From NCBI RefSeq assembly GCF_001507435.1, contig NZ_LMWH01000117.1, positions 62,001 through 126,000 on the forward strand: 64,000 nt of DNA, read 5' to 3'. The stretch comes from Streptomyces sp. NRRL F-5122. Its GTDB lineage: Bacteria; Actinomycetota; Actinomycetes; Streptomycetales; Streptomycetaceae. The position numbers were made by a program, and so were the translations under genes. The notes under the pieces were generated by a model, which had not been told where the DNA came from, did no database searches, and saw only the letters and a program-made list of their open reading frames with translations. This document shows, piece after piece, positions 38,617 to 47,227 of this stretch; within the stretch, counting starts at the first letter, position 1, and every line of letters begins with the position of its first letter.

Positions 38617-38689
38617 GAAGATCTCCTCCTGGTGCGGCGGCCTGCGCCGACTCTCCGAATCACGTTCGTTCAGGTATGGATGGGACCTC

Positions 38690-39130
38690 CGCCCGTGGTC
38701 TGCAGCGCGCCGATCAGCCACACAGCCACGTCAGCGACCACGACGACCTCCTACCGGCTCGGCTGCATCGAGCGGAGCGAGGAGAAAGCCTGGCGACGGC
38801 CCTGCAGCGGCATACCAAGCAGCGCGCCGACGACAGCTCCGAAGATCAACCCGCACAGAGCGAGGAGCCGGAGACGACGGGGTCGAGCCAGTTCACAAGG
38901 CCGAACAGCCAGCCGATCAGGACACCCGGGAGCGCACCGCTCGCCGCCCCGTGAAGGGCGGCCCTGCCGTAGTCCACCCGGCCGATCACCTGCTCGACCA
39001 GGCGCACGTCCTCGCCGATGATCGCCACCCCCTCCACGGGAAACCCATGGTCAGAGAGGTGGTCAACGGCGCGTTCGGCTTCCCAGTACGTCTTGTACGA
39101 GGCAACCGGCCTGCCATTCTGCTCGGTCAT
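38690..39130 (-). pseudogene. Frameshifted general stress protein gene (GsiB/YflT-like N-terminus with glycine-zipper membrane part)
   Basis: From ATG 39130: MTEQNGRPVASYKTYWEAERA, HLSDHGFPVEGVAIIGEDVR, then LHGAASGALPGVLIGWLFGLVNWLDP. At about 38875 the frame runs to a stop (38846), while the next frame carries on the family sequence: LALCGLIFGAVVGALLGMP, QAFSSLRSMQPSR, a stop, then EVVVVADVA. The intact family is about 150-170 residues. One frameshift and one stop make it a pseudogene, or a single sequencing error plus a mutation. Confidence 0.7.
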
Positions 39131-39352
39131 CGCCCAGCCCTTCCTGCCGATGCGCACGGAGGGGTTCGAACACTTCTCAGGGTGGCGAGCCGAGTGGTTC
39201 CACGCCTGCGCCTGGCGAGTCAGAAATGCGCGGGTCCGGTCGCCCCACGAGTACTAGAGGAAGAATCCCAACATCTCGGATGAGCCTGCCGGAGAGCGGG
39301 TACCCGGAACACCGCTCGCCTCCCAGACGGCTCGGGAGAACGGAGTGATCCC

Positions 39353-41131
39353 ATGTCCGGCAGTCGGGTATACAGCCTGTACCACCGCTCCGACCGGGAG
39401 GGGGGCCTCCCGTGGGGCAGCGCCAGGCGGTCCCACATGGCCGTGCGGAGAGGGCCCGGTCCGCCCGTGTCAACCCCAGCCGACCATGCCCTCCACGAAC
39501 TGATGGTGCTCTCCAGCGCCCTGTTCGACACCCTGGACGAAGGCGAGATTTTGCGCCTGGCCATGGACCACGTAGGCGCCGCAGGGCCATACAGCGCCCA
39601 GGCCGGATACCTCAGGGTGGACGGCGACCTGGTCCCCAGCCCGAGGAACGGGCGGATCCATGCCTTGGCCGTGGACCGGAGGGTGCGGGAGCTGGCCGGG
39701 CAGGACGGCCCTGTGACCGTATCCGGCAGTCCCTGGGGCCGGGCCCTGGGGTTGCGCGGACTTGAGGGACTCCACGGTTACCTCGTGGTTACGTCCTGCT
39801 CCCAGCCCACCGAGGCTGAGCGCTCCCTGCTCGCCACGCTCGTCCGGCACACCGCTGCTGCTCTGTCAGTCGCCTTCGCACACCGCCGCCGACACGAGGA
39901 CGCTCTGGCGCTGCACCGGCTCAGGGGGGAACGCACAGCCTTCCAGCGGCAGCTGATCTCCGTCGTGGCTGAGCTGGGGTACCAGCGGGCCGTTCACGCA
40001 CTCATGGCCGACGTCGCTGCCTCGGGCGGCGGTGAGGAAGCCATCACCCACGCACTGCATGGGCTCACTGGACTCCCCGCGGTGGTCGAGGACCGCTTCG
40101 GTCGGCTGAGGTCCTGGACCGGCCCCAACCGCCCCGACCCTTATCCGGAGCCGGACCCCGTGCGCCAGGACGAAATGCTGCACGCCGTCGCTCGGGAGGT
40201 CGGGCCGGTGCGGATGAAGGATCGGCTGATCACCCTGATCCGCCCGCACGGCAAGATCCTGGGCGTGCTCGCCCTGGTCGATCCCCGGACCGAGGCCGAT
40301 GAGCACACGGTGCTCGCGATGGAACACGCCGCCACGGCGCTCGCCCCGGAGCTAGCGCATCTGCGTAACCTGGCCGAAGTGGAGCTGAGGCTGCACCGCG
40401 AGTTGGTCGACGACCTCCTCGCAGGGACGGACGAGGCGAGTGCCTACGCCCGGTCCGAGGCAGTCGGACACGACCTGCACCGCATCCACTACGTCGTCGT
40501 GGTGCAGTGGTCGAACCGGACTGCGGACGATTCCTTCGCGCAGACCGTGGGCCGGGCGGCCTCCAACGTGGGCATGCGCTCGCTGCTGACCCGACGTTCC
40601 GACCACGTGGTCCTGGTCGCCGACGACAGGCCGCACGCCCACGCACTGTACGAGGCGCTCGCCCGGGAGACCGGGACACCGTCCGGGGCGATCGGAGTGA
40701 GCGCCCCTTGCGACTGCCTGGACGACATCCCTCACCGCTACCAGGAGGCGCAGCGCGCCCTGGAAGTGCGCCGTTACTCCTGCGAGTGCTACGGCACGAC
40801 GTTCTTCGACGAACTCGGCCTCTACCGCATCCTGGGACCTGGCAACGATTACCAGGAACTACAGACGTTCGTCCACGAGTGGCTCGGGCAGCTCATCGAC
40901 TACGACTCCCGGCACCACACGGCCATGGTGGAGACCCTGTCCCGGTACTTCGACTGCGGCGGCAACTACGACGAGACCGCCGAATCCCTCGCGATCCACC
41001 GCAGCACGCTGCGCTATCGGCTCCAGCGCATCCGCGACATCAGCGGCAAAGACCTCGCTAACGTGGAGCATCGGCTCAACCTCCAGGTGGCGACCCGGGT
41101 GTGGAAGATCGTGCTGGGCGGACCCGGCTGA
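39353..41131 (+). CDS. PucR/CdaR-type transcriptional regulator with GAF domain
   Basis: A 592-residue regulator. Residues about 48-180 form a GAF-like sensor (ELMVLSSALFDTLDEGEIL, SQPTEAERSLLATLVRHTAAAL); a middle region of the CdaR GGDEF-like type covers about 340-470 (LHRELVDDLLAGTDEASAY, VVVVQWSNRTADDSF, AQRALEVRR); the C-terminal PucR helix-turn-helix is clear: TLSRYFDCGGNYDETAESLA, IHRSTLRYRLQRIRDISGKDL. ATG 39353 has GGAGTG upstream; ATG 39437 is an alternative. Such proteins activate catabolic or stress genes on binding a small molecule. No obvious target is adjacent. Confidence 0.87.
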   Translation: MSGSRVYSLYHRSDREGGLPWGSARRSHMAVRRGPGPPVSTPADHALHELMVLSSALFDTLDEGEILRLAMDHVGAAGPYSAQAGYLRVDGDLVPSPRNGRIHALAVDRRVRELAGQDGPVTVSGSPWGRALGLRGLEGLHGYLVVTSCSQPTEAERSLLATLVRHTAAALSVAFAHRRRHEDALALHRLRGERTAFQRQLISVVAELGYQRAVHALMADVAASGGGEEAITHALHGLTGLPAVVEDRFGRLRSWTGPNRPDPYPEPDPVRQDEMLHAVAREVGPVRMKDRLITLIRPHGKILGVLALVDPRTEADEHTVLAMEHAATALAPELAHLRNLAEVELRLHRELVDDLLAGTDEASAYARSEAVGHDLHRIHYVVVVQWSNRTADDSFAQTVGRAASNVGMRSLLTRRSDHVVLVADDRPHAHALYEALARETGTPSGAIGVSAPCDCLDDIPHRYQEAQRALEVRRYSCECYGTTFFDELGLYRILGPGNDYQELQTFVHEWLGQLIDYDSRHHTAMVETLSRYFDCGGNYDETAESLAIHRSTLRYRLQRIRDISGKDLANVEHRLNLQVATRVWKIVLGGPG

Positions 41132-41528
41132 TGCCTCGCGGGAACTGTTGTGCGAGCGGTCTAGTGGCCATGGGTCGGGCTGCCGTGCTACAGCGAGTAG
41201 CGGCTCTCGATGTTGCCGATCGAGGCCAGGGAGCGGACCTCGGTACGCTCACCTACGCGCCTCTCTGCCCTCGTGCACCACTGCCGGGCGGTCGTTTACT
41301 CACCACTCGGCTGTTCCTCCTCTGCGGCGGGCTTCTTTCTGGATTTGGTACCCCCCCAGGCGCCCGCATGGCCGCGCTCGATGCTCTGCACCGTGCCGGA
41401 GAAAAAGCACCAGAAGGAGCGGGATCGGCGCCGGCCAGGACTACGACCAATTCGAGCGAACGGAAAGCCGAAAAGCGGCCCCCTGTGCCGAGGCAACCGG
41501 AAGGCCGCTCAGTCGCAACCGATCCCCG
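41132..41528. other. Convergent intergenic region with a weak terminator hairpin
   Basis: AGCGGCC (41474-41480) pairs with GGCCGCT (41503-41509), 7-bp stem with a 22-nt loop, 20 bp beyond the GH2 stop. A minus-strand frame 41296-41496 contains FSGTVQSIERGHAGAWGGTK with coding-like codons but no recognisable family or start signal. Confidence 0.35.
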
Positions 41529-44500
41529 CTATGAACCGCTCGTCACCTCGGGCACGTTGTAGCCCTCGACCCGGAGCCGCGGCCGTGCTGCCTCCACATG
41601 CGCGGGCCAACTGGCGGTGATCGTCCGGGACTCACCGGGCAGGAGCCACAGGTAGTTGTCGCTGTACTCGGCGGGCAGCACCCGGTGGCCGGACGGGGTG
41701 TCCACCAAGGAGACGCGCACCATGGACGCGACCGACGAACCCCGGTTGGTCACGCGCGCGGTCAGCTCGCGCCGTCCGTCGGAGCTGCTGTGCGAGCCGG
41801 TGACGTCCACCGCGACCCTGGTCTGCCGTGCCTTGTTCAGCGCCTGCATGGCCTCCGGGGTCTTGTACCGCCAGTACGTGTTCTCCGCGAGCGTCTTGCC
41901 GTGCTCGTCCGTGAGCCGCAACTGCAGCAGGTACAGCTCCGGCAGGGAGCCGCTCGGGGCGGCGGTGAACGCCTTCGCTGTTGCGGACGGCGCGACGTCC
42001 ACGGTCGCCTTCTGCTCGCCGGCCACCATCCGGCCGTCGAGGTCGTACCAGCGGGCCGTCACGGTGGCCTGACGGATCGCGTGCGGAGTGTGGTTGACGG
42101 CGATGACCTGCCCGTCGACCGGGCTCGCCTGCACGTGGACGGGCTCGGAGGCCTTGCGGGAGCCGTAGTAGGCACCGTTGACGTCGAAGTCGTAGTCATA
42201 GGTCTGCCAGACCGTGCTGTACCAGGCGGGGTGGGACATCCACAGCAGCAGGGCGCTCGCGTCGTCCCACAGCTTGGCGTTCCATGCCTCGAACATGGCG
42301 CGATGGTTCTCGTAGTTGAGGAACTGCGCCTTGCGGCAGAAGTCGTCCAGGTCCTTCGCGGTGCCGAGCCGGGACTCGATGGCCGCGCGGTAGTTCTGCG
42401 GGGCCTGGTTCCCCTTCGTGCTCCAGTCGTGGTAGTACCAGGCGCCGCCGATGGGCCATTCGGGCTCGTGGCCGACCAGGCGGCGCACGGTCTCCGCCGT
42501 GGAGACGACCGGCATGCCGATCTCGGTGTGGAAGCCGTAGTTCTTGCTGCCGTAGGTGGTGGCGGAGAAGTACTTCTCCGGCTCCACCCAGCCGTAGGGA
42601 CCGCCGCCGGTGACGATGCCGTCGGCCGAGTTGTTCTGGTACAGCACGCCGGGTGCCCCGGAGTGGACCGCGTCGCGCATGCCGTCGTCGATCGCGGCGG
42701 GCGGGTTGCCCTCGTTGGCCCCGCACCACACGACAACGCTCGGGTGGATGCGGTAGCGGAGCACGACGTCCCGAGCCGTGCTGTTGAACGCGTCGTGGTC
42801 CGGGGGGTCCATCGCCCAGGCGTTGGGGAAGTCGTTCCACACGAGCAGGCCGTGCTGGTCGCAACTGGTGTAGAACTCCTCGCGGTTGCTGCTGCCCACC
42901 CAGTTGCGGATCATCGTGAAGTTCATGTCGCGGTGCATCCGCACCGCCGTGTCCATGCGCTCGGCCGGCATCCGGCGCAGCAACTCGTCCCAGCCCCAGT
43001 TGCCGCCCCGGCAGAACACCCGCACACCGTTGACACTGATCTTCAGCGGCGCGATCGAGTTGTCGACGGACTTGACGTCCTTCCAGTCGGTGCCGGTGTC
43101 GGAGACCTGGATCGTGTACGTCCGCGCGTACGCCTGCTCCCAGGTGATGGCCACGCGATCGAACCGCTCCGGGGCGCCGAGGTCGAACCGGATCCAGCTG
43201 TCGTCCTCGTAGATCGAGGTCCAGCGGGTGTTGACGTCGCCGTCCACCGCGTTGCCTGCGACCGTGCCCTCGCCTTCGGAGGAGGCGGTCGCGGGCTTGC
43301 TCAGCGCCAGATTGGTGCCCGGTCTGGCGCTGTCCACGACGGCCAGGTCCCACATCGAGAAGCCCCAGCCGGTGGCGCGGGTCCGGCAGAACACCCGCAT
43401 GTAGCGGGCGGTGACCGCCTCGAACTCGACGTTCTGCATGCTCGCCGAGCCGGAGGTGTTGAACGGCAGCGGAGCGGCGGCGTTGTCGACGTCGCGCACG
43501 TCGGTCCATGCGGAGCCGTCGTCGGAGACCTGGACGGTGTACGTCTTCGCGTACGCCTGCTCCCAGTTGACGGTGATCCGGTCGAAGGCGAGGGAGGAGC
43601 CGAGGTCCACCTGGACCCACTGCTCGTCGTCGAAGGAGGACGACCAGCGGGTGTCGCCGTCGCCGTCGGTGACGTTGCCCGCCCCACGCGAGGGGTCGTC
43701 GGTGGAGGACGCGGTCGCCTTCTTGCCGAGGGCCAGGTCGTCGCCGGGCGTGGCGCTGTTCAGGACCGACAGGCTCCACATCGAGGAGCCCCACTGGGTG
43801 GCGCGGGTGTGGCACAGGATGCGGACGTAACGTGCCTTCTGCCGGGGGAAGTCCACGCTCTGGGTGAAGATGTCGCTGCTCCACCGGAACGTCATCGGCA
43901 CTGCGCCGTACTCGTAGCCGAACTGGCGTATGCCGAAGCGGGTGGTGCGGCGGTCGCTCTCCCGGCCGTCCACGGACGCGGTCAGGGTGAGGTCGTGCAG
44001 GTTCGGCTCGCCGTAGCCGTTGGGCCACCACAACTTGGGATCGTGCAGGCGCAGTTGCGGGAAGTCGGCGGGGGCGAAGGTGACGTCCGTGCTCGTGCCG
44101 CCGGCCACCGTCACGGTCCGGGTGACCCGCACCCGGCCGAACGCGGCGGTCACGGTGACGCGCTTGTCGCCGGAGTCGGCGTTGCGCACCGGGACCACGA
44201 CGGTCAGCTCCGCGGTGCTGGTGTCGGGCAGGCCGGGCAGTAGCGTGTCCACCCGCGGGTCGCCGATGACGGCCGCGCCGGTGGAGCGCAGCCGGACGTG
44301 GTTCCAGATGCCGGCCGCACGGTCGCGCACCGCCGGCATCCAGTCCCAGCCCGAGGAGGCCAGGTAGGTGGGCGAGTTGCGGTTCATCATGTTGGCGCCC
44401 GCGTCCACGAACGCGAGGCCCGCCGGGCCCTTGTCCGTCGGACTGCCCGGGAACGGCATCGGGGTGATCTTCACCGCGAGCGCCTGGCGGTCGGACGCCA

Positions 44501-45605
44501 ACAACTGGGTCACGTCGTAGGAGGCGCGCGAGAACGGGTTGCTGAAGGAGCCGGCCTTCGTGCCGTTGAACCAGACCTCGGCCTCGTGGTTGACGCCGTC
44601 GAACTCCAGCCAGACGTGCCGTCCCGAGCCGGTCTGCAGTCCCCTGGGCAGGGCGAACTCGCGCCGATACCACCAGGCGTGCCGGGACAGGGCCTCGGGC
44701 ACGTGCAGATTGTTGAACCCGGCCACCGGGTCGGGCAGATGACCCTGGCCCACCAACGAGGTCAGCACGGTGCCGGGGACGGTCGCCGGAAGCCAGCGGC
44801 TCGTGTCGTACATGGTGCGGGACAGGGCGGCACCGTCGGCGCCGGTCCAGTCGTCCATGGTCAGGTCCCAGCCGGACTCCAGCGGGACGGTGCCGTCGCC
44901 GGCCACCTTCAGCGGCTCGGGGTGCCGCTCACGCACAGCCCAGTCGGTCCAGCCGGTGACCTCCGGGCGCCGGGTGCGGCAGGTGCCGTACACCTGAAGT
45001 CCGTTGAGACCGAGGGGGTTGGCGTTGGAGCGCTTGGCGACCGTCATGCGGACCCAGCGTGCGGTGACCGTCTTCGGCAGGGCGATCTCCATCTCGCCGC
45101 CCTTGCCGGAATCGGTGTGGTACACGGCCGTCCAGGTCTTGCCGTCACGCGAGATCTCGATGACGAAGTCCACGGCGCAACTGGACAGGATCTCCTGCCC
45201 GGTGGTGTTGTCCCGGGGGCTGCCGGTCGGGGACTCCTTGAACGGCGGATCGTCCGAGGTGGCCTCGAACACCAGCCGCACGGAACTGACTTCGCACAGC
45301 GCCTGAAGATCCACCTTGATCCACTGCGGATCGCCCGCCGCCGCACGCCAGCCGCTGCCCCGCACTCCGCGCACCGCGAGACCGTCCACCGCGAACTCCG
45401 CCGGCGTGGGGGCATAGTCGGTCGAGGACACCGAAACCGGCCGGTAGACGGCGAGTTCGCTCGACCGCGTGTCCCGGTCGGGGTGTCCTGCTCCAGCCGT
45501 GGCGGCGGACGCGAGCGGCCCCATGCCAAGGCCGAACCCTGCCAACAGGGTTGACCCCGCCGACAGTACGGCACGACGGGAGGGCACGGTGGACTGATCC
45601 GACAT
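41529..45605 (-). CDS. Secreted glycoside hydrolase family 2 enzyme, exo-beta-D-glucosaminidase type, with discoidin-like modules
   Basis: 1358 residues from ATG 45605. Tat-type signal: SRRAVLSAGSTLLAGFG to ASAATAG (twin Arg). An F5/8C-like module (about 45-190), GH2 sugar-binding domain (about 235-400, WYRREFALPRGLQ, WLEFDGVNHEAEVWFNG), Ig domain ending FGIRQFGYEYG, then two more F5/8C modules (about 595-860; KKATASSTDDPSRGAGNVTDG, KPATASSEGEGTVAGNAVDG), then the TIM barrel: VNGVRVFCRGGNWGWDELL, acid/base Glu about 965 in VVWCGANEGNPP, nucleophile Glu about 1028 in GFHTEIGMPVV. CsxA-type enzymes lack the inserted modules. Probably removes GlcN from chitosan ends. Confidence 0.88.
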   Translation of the reverse strand: MSDQSTVPSRRAVLSAGSTLLAGFGLGMGPLASAATAGAGHPDRDTRSSELAVYRPVSVSSTDYAPTPAEFAVDGLAVRGVRGSGWRAAAGDPQWIKVDLQALCEVSSVRLVFEATSDDPPFKESPTGSPRDNTTGQEILSSCAVDFVIEISRDGKTWTAVYHTDSGKGGEMEIALPKTVTARWVRMTVAKRSNANPLGLNGLQVYGTCRTRRPEVTGWTDWAVRERHPEPLKVAGDGTVPLESGWDLTMDDWTGADGAALSRTMYDTSRWLPATVPGTVLTSLVGQGHLPDPVAGFNNLHVPEALSRHAWWYRREFALPRGLQTGSGRHVWLEFDGVNHEAEVWFNGTKAGSFSNPFSRASYDVTQLLASDRQALAVKITPMPFPGSPTDKGPAGLAFVDAGANMMNRNSPTYLASSGWDWMPAVRDRAAGIWNHVRLRSTGAAVIGDPRVDTLLPGLPDTSTAELTVVVPVRNADSGDKRVTVTAAFGRVRVTRTVTVAGGTSTDVTFAPADFPQLRLHDPKLWWPNGYGEPNLHDLTLTASVDGRESDRRTTRFGIRQFGYEYGAVPMTFRWSSDIFTQSVDFPRQKARYVRILCHTRATQWGSSMWSLSVLNSATPGDDLALGKKATASSTDDPSRGAGNVTDGDGDTRWSSSFDDEQWVQVDLGSSLAFDRITVNWEQAYAKTYTVQVSDDGSAWTDVRDVDNAAAPLPFNTSGSASMQNVEFEAVTARYMRVFCRTRATGWGFSMWDLAVVDSARPGTNLALSKPATASSEGEGTVAGNAVDGDVNTRWTSIYEDDSWIRFDLGAPERFDRVAITWEQAYARTYTIQVSDTGTDWKDVKSVDNSIAPLKISVNGVRVFCRGGNWGWDELLRRMPAERMDTAVRMHRDMNFTMIRNWVGSSNREEFYTSCDQHGLLVWNDFPNAWAMDPPDHDAFNSTARDVVLRYRIHPSVVVWCGANEGNPPAAIDDGMRDAVHSGAPGVLYQNNSADGIVTGGGPYGWVEPEKYFSATTYGSKNYGFHTEIGMPVVSTAETVRRLVGHEPEWPIGGAWYYHDWSTKGNQAPQNYRAAIESRLGTAKDLDDFCRKAQFLNYENHRAMFEAWNAKLWDDASALLLWMSHPAWYSTVWQTYDYDFDVNGAYYGSRKASEPVHVQASPVDGQVIAVNHTPHAIRQATVTARWYDLDGRMVAGEQKATVDVAPSATAKAFTAAPSGSLPELYLLQLRLTDEHGKTLAENTYWRYKTPEAMQALNKARQTRVAVDVTGSHSSSDGRRELTARVTNRGSSVASMVRVSLVDTPSGHRVLPAEYSDNYLWLLPGESRTITASWPAHVEAARPRLRVEGYNVPEVTSGS

Positions 45606-45655
45606 GAGGCTCCGATCAGGGAAAATCCAAGGAACGGCGGGCTGAGGGACCAGGA

Positions 45656-45717
45656 TGACAACGTTGCCACCCCGCGACACGGTGCCGAACACTGCCGCCA
45701 CACAACCCGACTGTCAA
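45656..45717 (-). promoter_or_regulatory. Promoter and LacI-type operator of the GH2 gene
   Basis: On the minus strand TTGACA (45717-45712), 17-nt spacer, CAGTGT (45694-45689), giving a leader of about 77 nt. Just downstream is TGACAACGTTGCCA (45656-45669), whose CAACGTTG core with central CG is typical of LacI-family sites. No LacI gene is in the window. Assignment by position and sequence style. Confidence 0.6.
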
Positions 45718-45769
45718 GACATCGAGCACGCTTTGCTTCTATTAAATTAGGAATACATACTGGCAACGC

Positions 45770-45960
45770 TTCGGCCAGGCGCACCGCCTTCCCCGTGCTG
45801 CTGTAGACCCCTGCACCGGCCGCGATCCCTGGGCAGGAAACCCGCTTCAGTGAGCCGTCGATCAGGACGACGCGGCCGGCCCCCCGCAGGTGACTCTCTT
45901 CAGCGCCCGGCTCCAGCCGCGGGGACTGTGCGATCGTGCGGGCCGCCGCACCTGACCCGA
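45770..45960 (-). pseudogene. Possible decayed transposase fragment
   Basis: Reads LRGAGRVVLIDGSLKRV and then AGVYSSTGKAVRLA, which recalls the VVLDGTLI....YSGKH block of IS5-type DDE transposases. Short, without ends or start; could be chance. Confidence 0.3.
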
Positions 45961-45969
45961 ACCCCCCGC

Positions 45970-46776
45970 TCACGCCCTCTTGTTGAGCATGCCGTTGATC
46001 TGCAGCCCCTCGGCGGGGGTGATCCGGCCGTGGGGAAGGTCGACGCCCAGTGCCTCGGCCAGCTGCCGCTGATGGAGGTCGACGGCGGCTTCGACCAGGT
46101 CCGCGAGGGCTGCACCCGACGCCCGGCCCCTGTGCCGGCCGACGAGTCCCAAGACCGCGCCCACCGGCAGCGCCGGCCACCAGGCCAGCCCGAGGCACAT
46201 GATAAGGAGCCCCCACGCGGTGGTTTCCGACGAACCCTGGTACCGGGAGTACGCGGAACTGATCAGCGGCCGGGCGGTCTCCGGCAGGAGGAGCCACAGC
46301 CGAGGCCACGCCAGGGCGGCCGAAAGCCCGTACTGCGCATCCACCCGTTCGTCCACCAGACGGAAACGGTCCCCGATGTCCGTGATCCGCGCGGGAAGGT
46401 ACCGGTCCGGGCTGGTGCCCCCGTCCCGCTCTCGTGCGGCGCGGGCCCTCTCCCGCCGCCATCTCACCCAGCGCCGCGGACGGCGGGCGACCCGCACTCG
46501 CCGTACGGCAGCCGCGAGCCCCTGCACGACCAGTCCCGACACGGTGGCGGCCAGCAGGGCTCCGGCGACCGTGAGGGCCGTCGCCGCCGGACCCGTCGTC
46601 ATCCGCTCGCCGAGACGCGTGAGTTCGTCGGCAAGGTGCGCGGAATCGATTGCCGATCCCTGCCCGAGCAGCACTCCGCACACGGCGGTGGCGACGAAGA
46701 GCAGACCGGGTAGCAGCAGAGCGCCCATCCAGCGGTCGGCGAGCTTCTTGCCAAGCTCCGCCAGGACAGTGTTCAT
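45970..46776 (-). CDS. Membrane protein of the TPR-CHAT locus, unknown
   Basis: 268 residues with about four membrane helices: WMGALLLPGLLFVATAVCGVLLG (about 16-38), ATALTVAGALLAATVSGLVVQGLA (about 64-87), then, after a strongly basic loop (RRVRVARRPRRWVRWRRERAR), AWGLLIMCLGLAWWPALPVGAVLGLVG (about 185-212). The C-terminal 55 residues are soluble and helical. It starts 2 bp after the stop of the 121-residue gene, so the two are co-transcribed, divergently from the CHAT gene. No family recognised. In CHAT-type systems a membrane partner can be an effector; here that is speculation. Confidence 0.65.
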   Translation of the reverse strand: MNTVLAELGKKLADRWMGALLLPGLLFVATAVCGVLLGQGSAIDSAHLADELTRLGERMTTGPAATALTVAGALLAATVSGLVVQGLAAAVRRVRVARRPRRWVRWRRERARAARERDGGTSPDRYLPARITDIGDRFRLVDERVDAQYGLSAALAWPRLWLLLPETARPLISSAYSRYQGSSETTAWGLLIMCLGLAWWPALPVGAVLGLVGRHRGRASGAALADLVEAAVDLHQRQLAEALGVDLPHGRITPAEGLQINGMLNKRA

Positions 46777-46778
46777 CG

Positions 46779-47144
46779 TCAGGGCTTCGCACGCAGGATC
46801 ATCGGCGCGTCGTCGACCTGGCAGCGCGGCTCCCGGCCGGACTCGTCCGCCTGCGACCTGCGCGAGCAGCGTCCCGTCGGGCATCGGTACTCGCCCTGGA
46901 CGACCACCGGATCGAAGCCGAAGTCGTCGAGAACGGTCAGATCACCCGTGTGCTTGTCCGGTTCCGCCCGGGACGGATAGCCAAGGCGACGGCACACCGG
47001 GGCAGCGGATTCTCCGTTCCGTACCGCGGCCAGCGCGGCATCGATCCAGGCCAACACCTCCTCGTCACCGAGCGCGCCCGCGCGCAACTCCGGCGCGACG
47101 GCGCACAACCACCCGGCCAGGGCTCGATCCTCGGCAGTAGGCAA
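46779..47144 (-). CDS. Hypothetical protein of the TPR-CHAT locus
   Basis: 121 residues, TTG start at 47144 with AAAGG 5 nt upstream. N-terminal half helical (DRALAGWLCAVAPELRAGALG, VLAWIDAALAAV); middle part has GYPSRAEPDKHTGDLTVLDD; then a Cys-containing GEYRCPTGRCSRRSQ segment and a late REPRCQVDDAP, perhaps a small metal or disulfide site. No family recognised. It is the first gene of a two-gene unit with the membrane protein and is divergent from the TPR-CHAT gene. Confidence 0.6.
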   Translation of the reverse strand: MPTAEDRALAGWLCAVAPELRAGALGDEEVLAWIDAALAAVRNGESAAPVCRRLGYPSRAEPDKHTGDLTVLDDFGFDPVVVQGEYRCPTGRCSRRSQADESGREPRCQVDDAPMILRAKP

Positions 47145-47227
47145 TGCGGCCTTTCCTTCCTGTCGTGGTCACGAAGGTCCTGATCTCCTACGGTAGTTGT
47201 GGACGCATCGCTACGGGGGTCAGTTGC

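Noticed and set aside
38617..38690. HAIR or CIRCE element upstream of dnaK
   Set aside because: Neither CTTGAGT-N7-ACTCAAG nor GCACTC-N9-GAGTGC, nor a close variant, is present.
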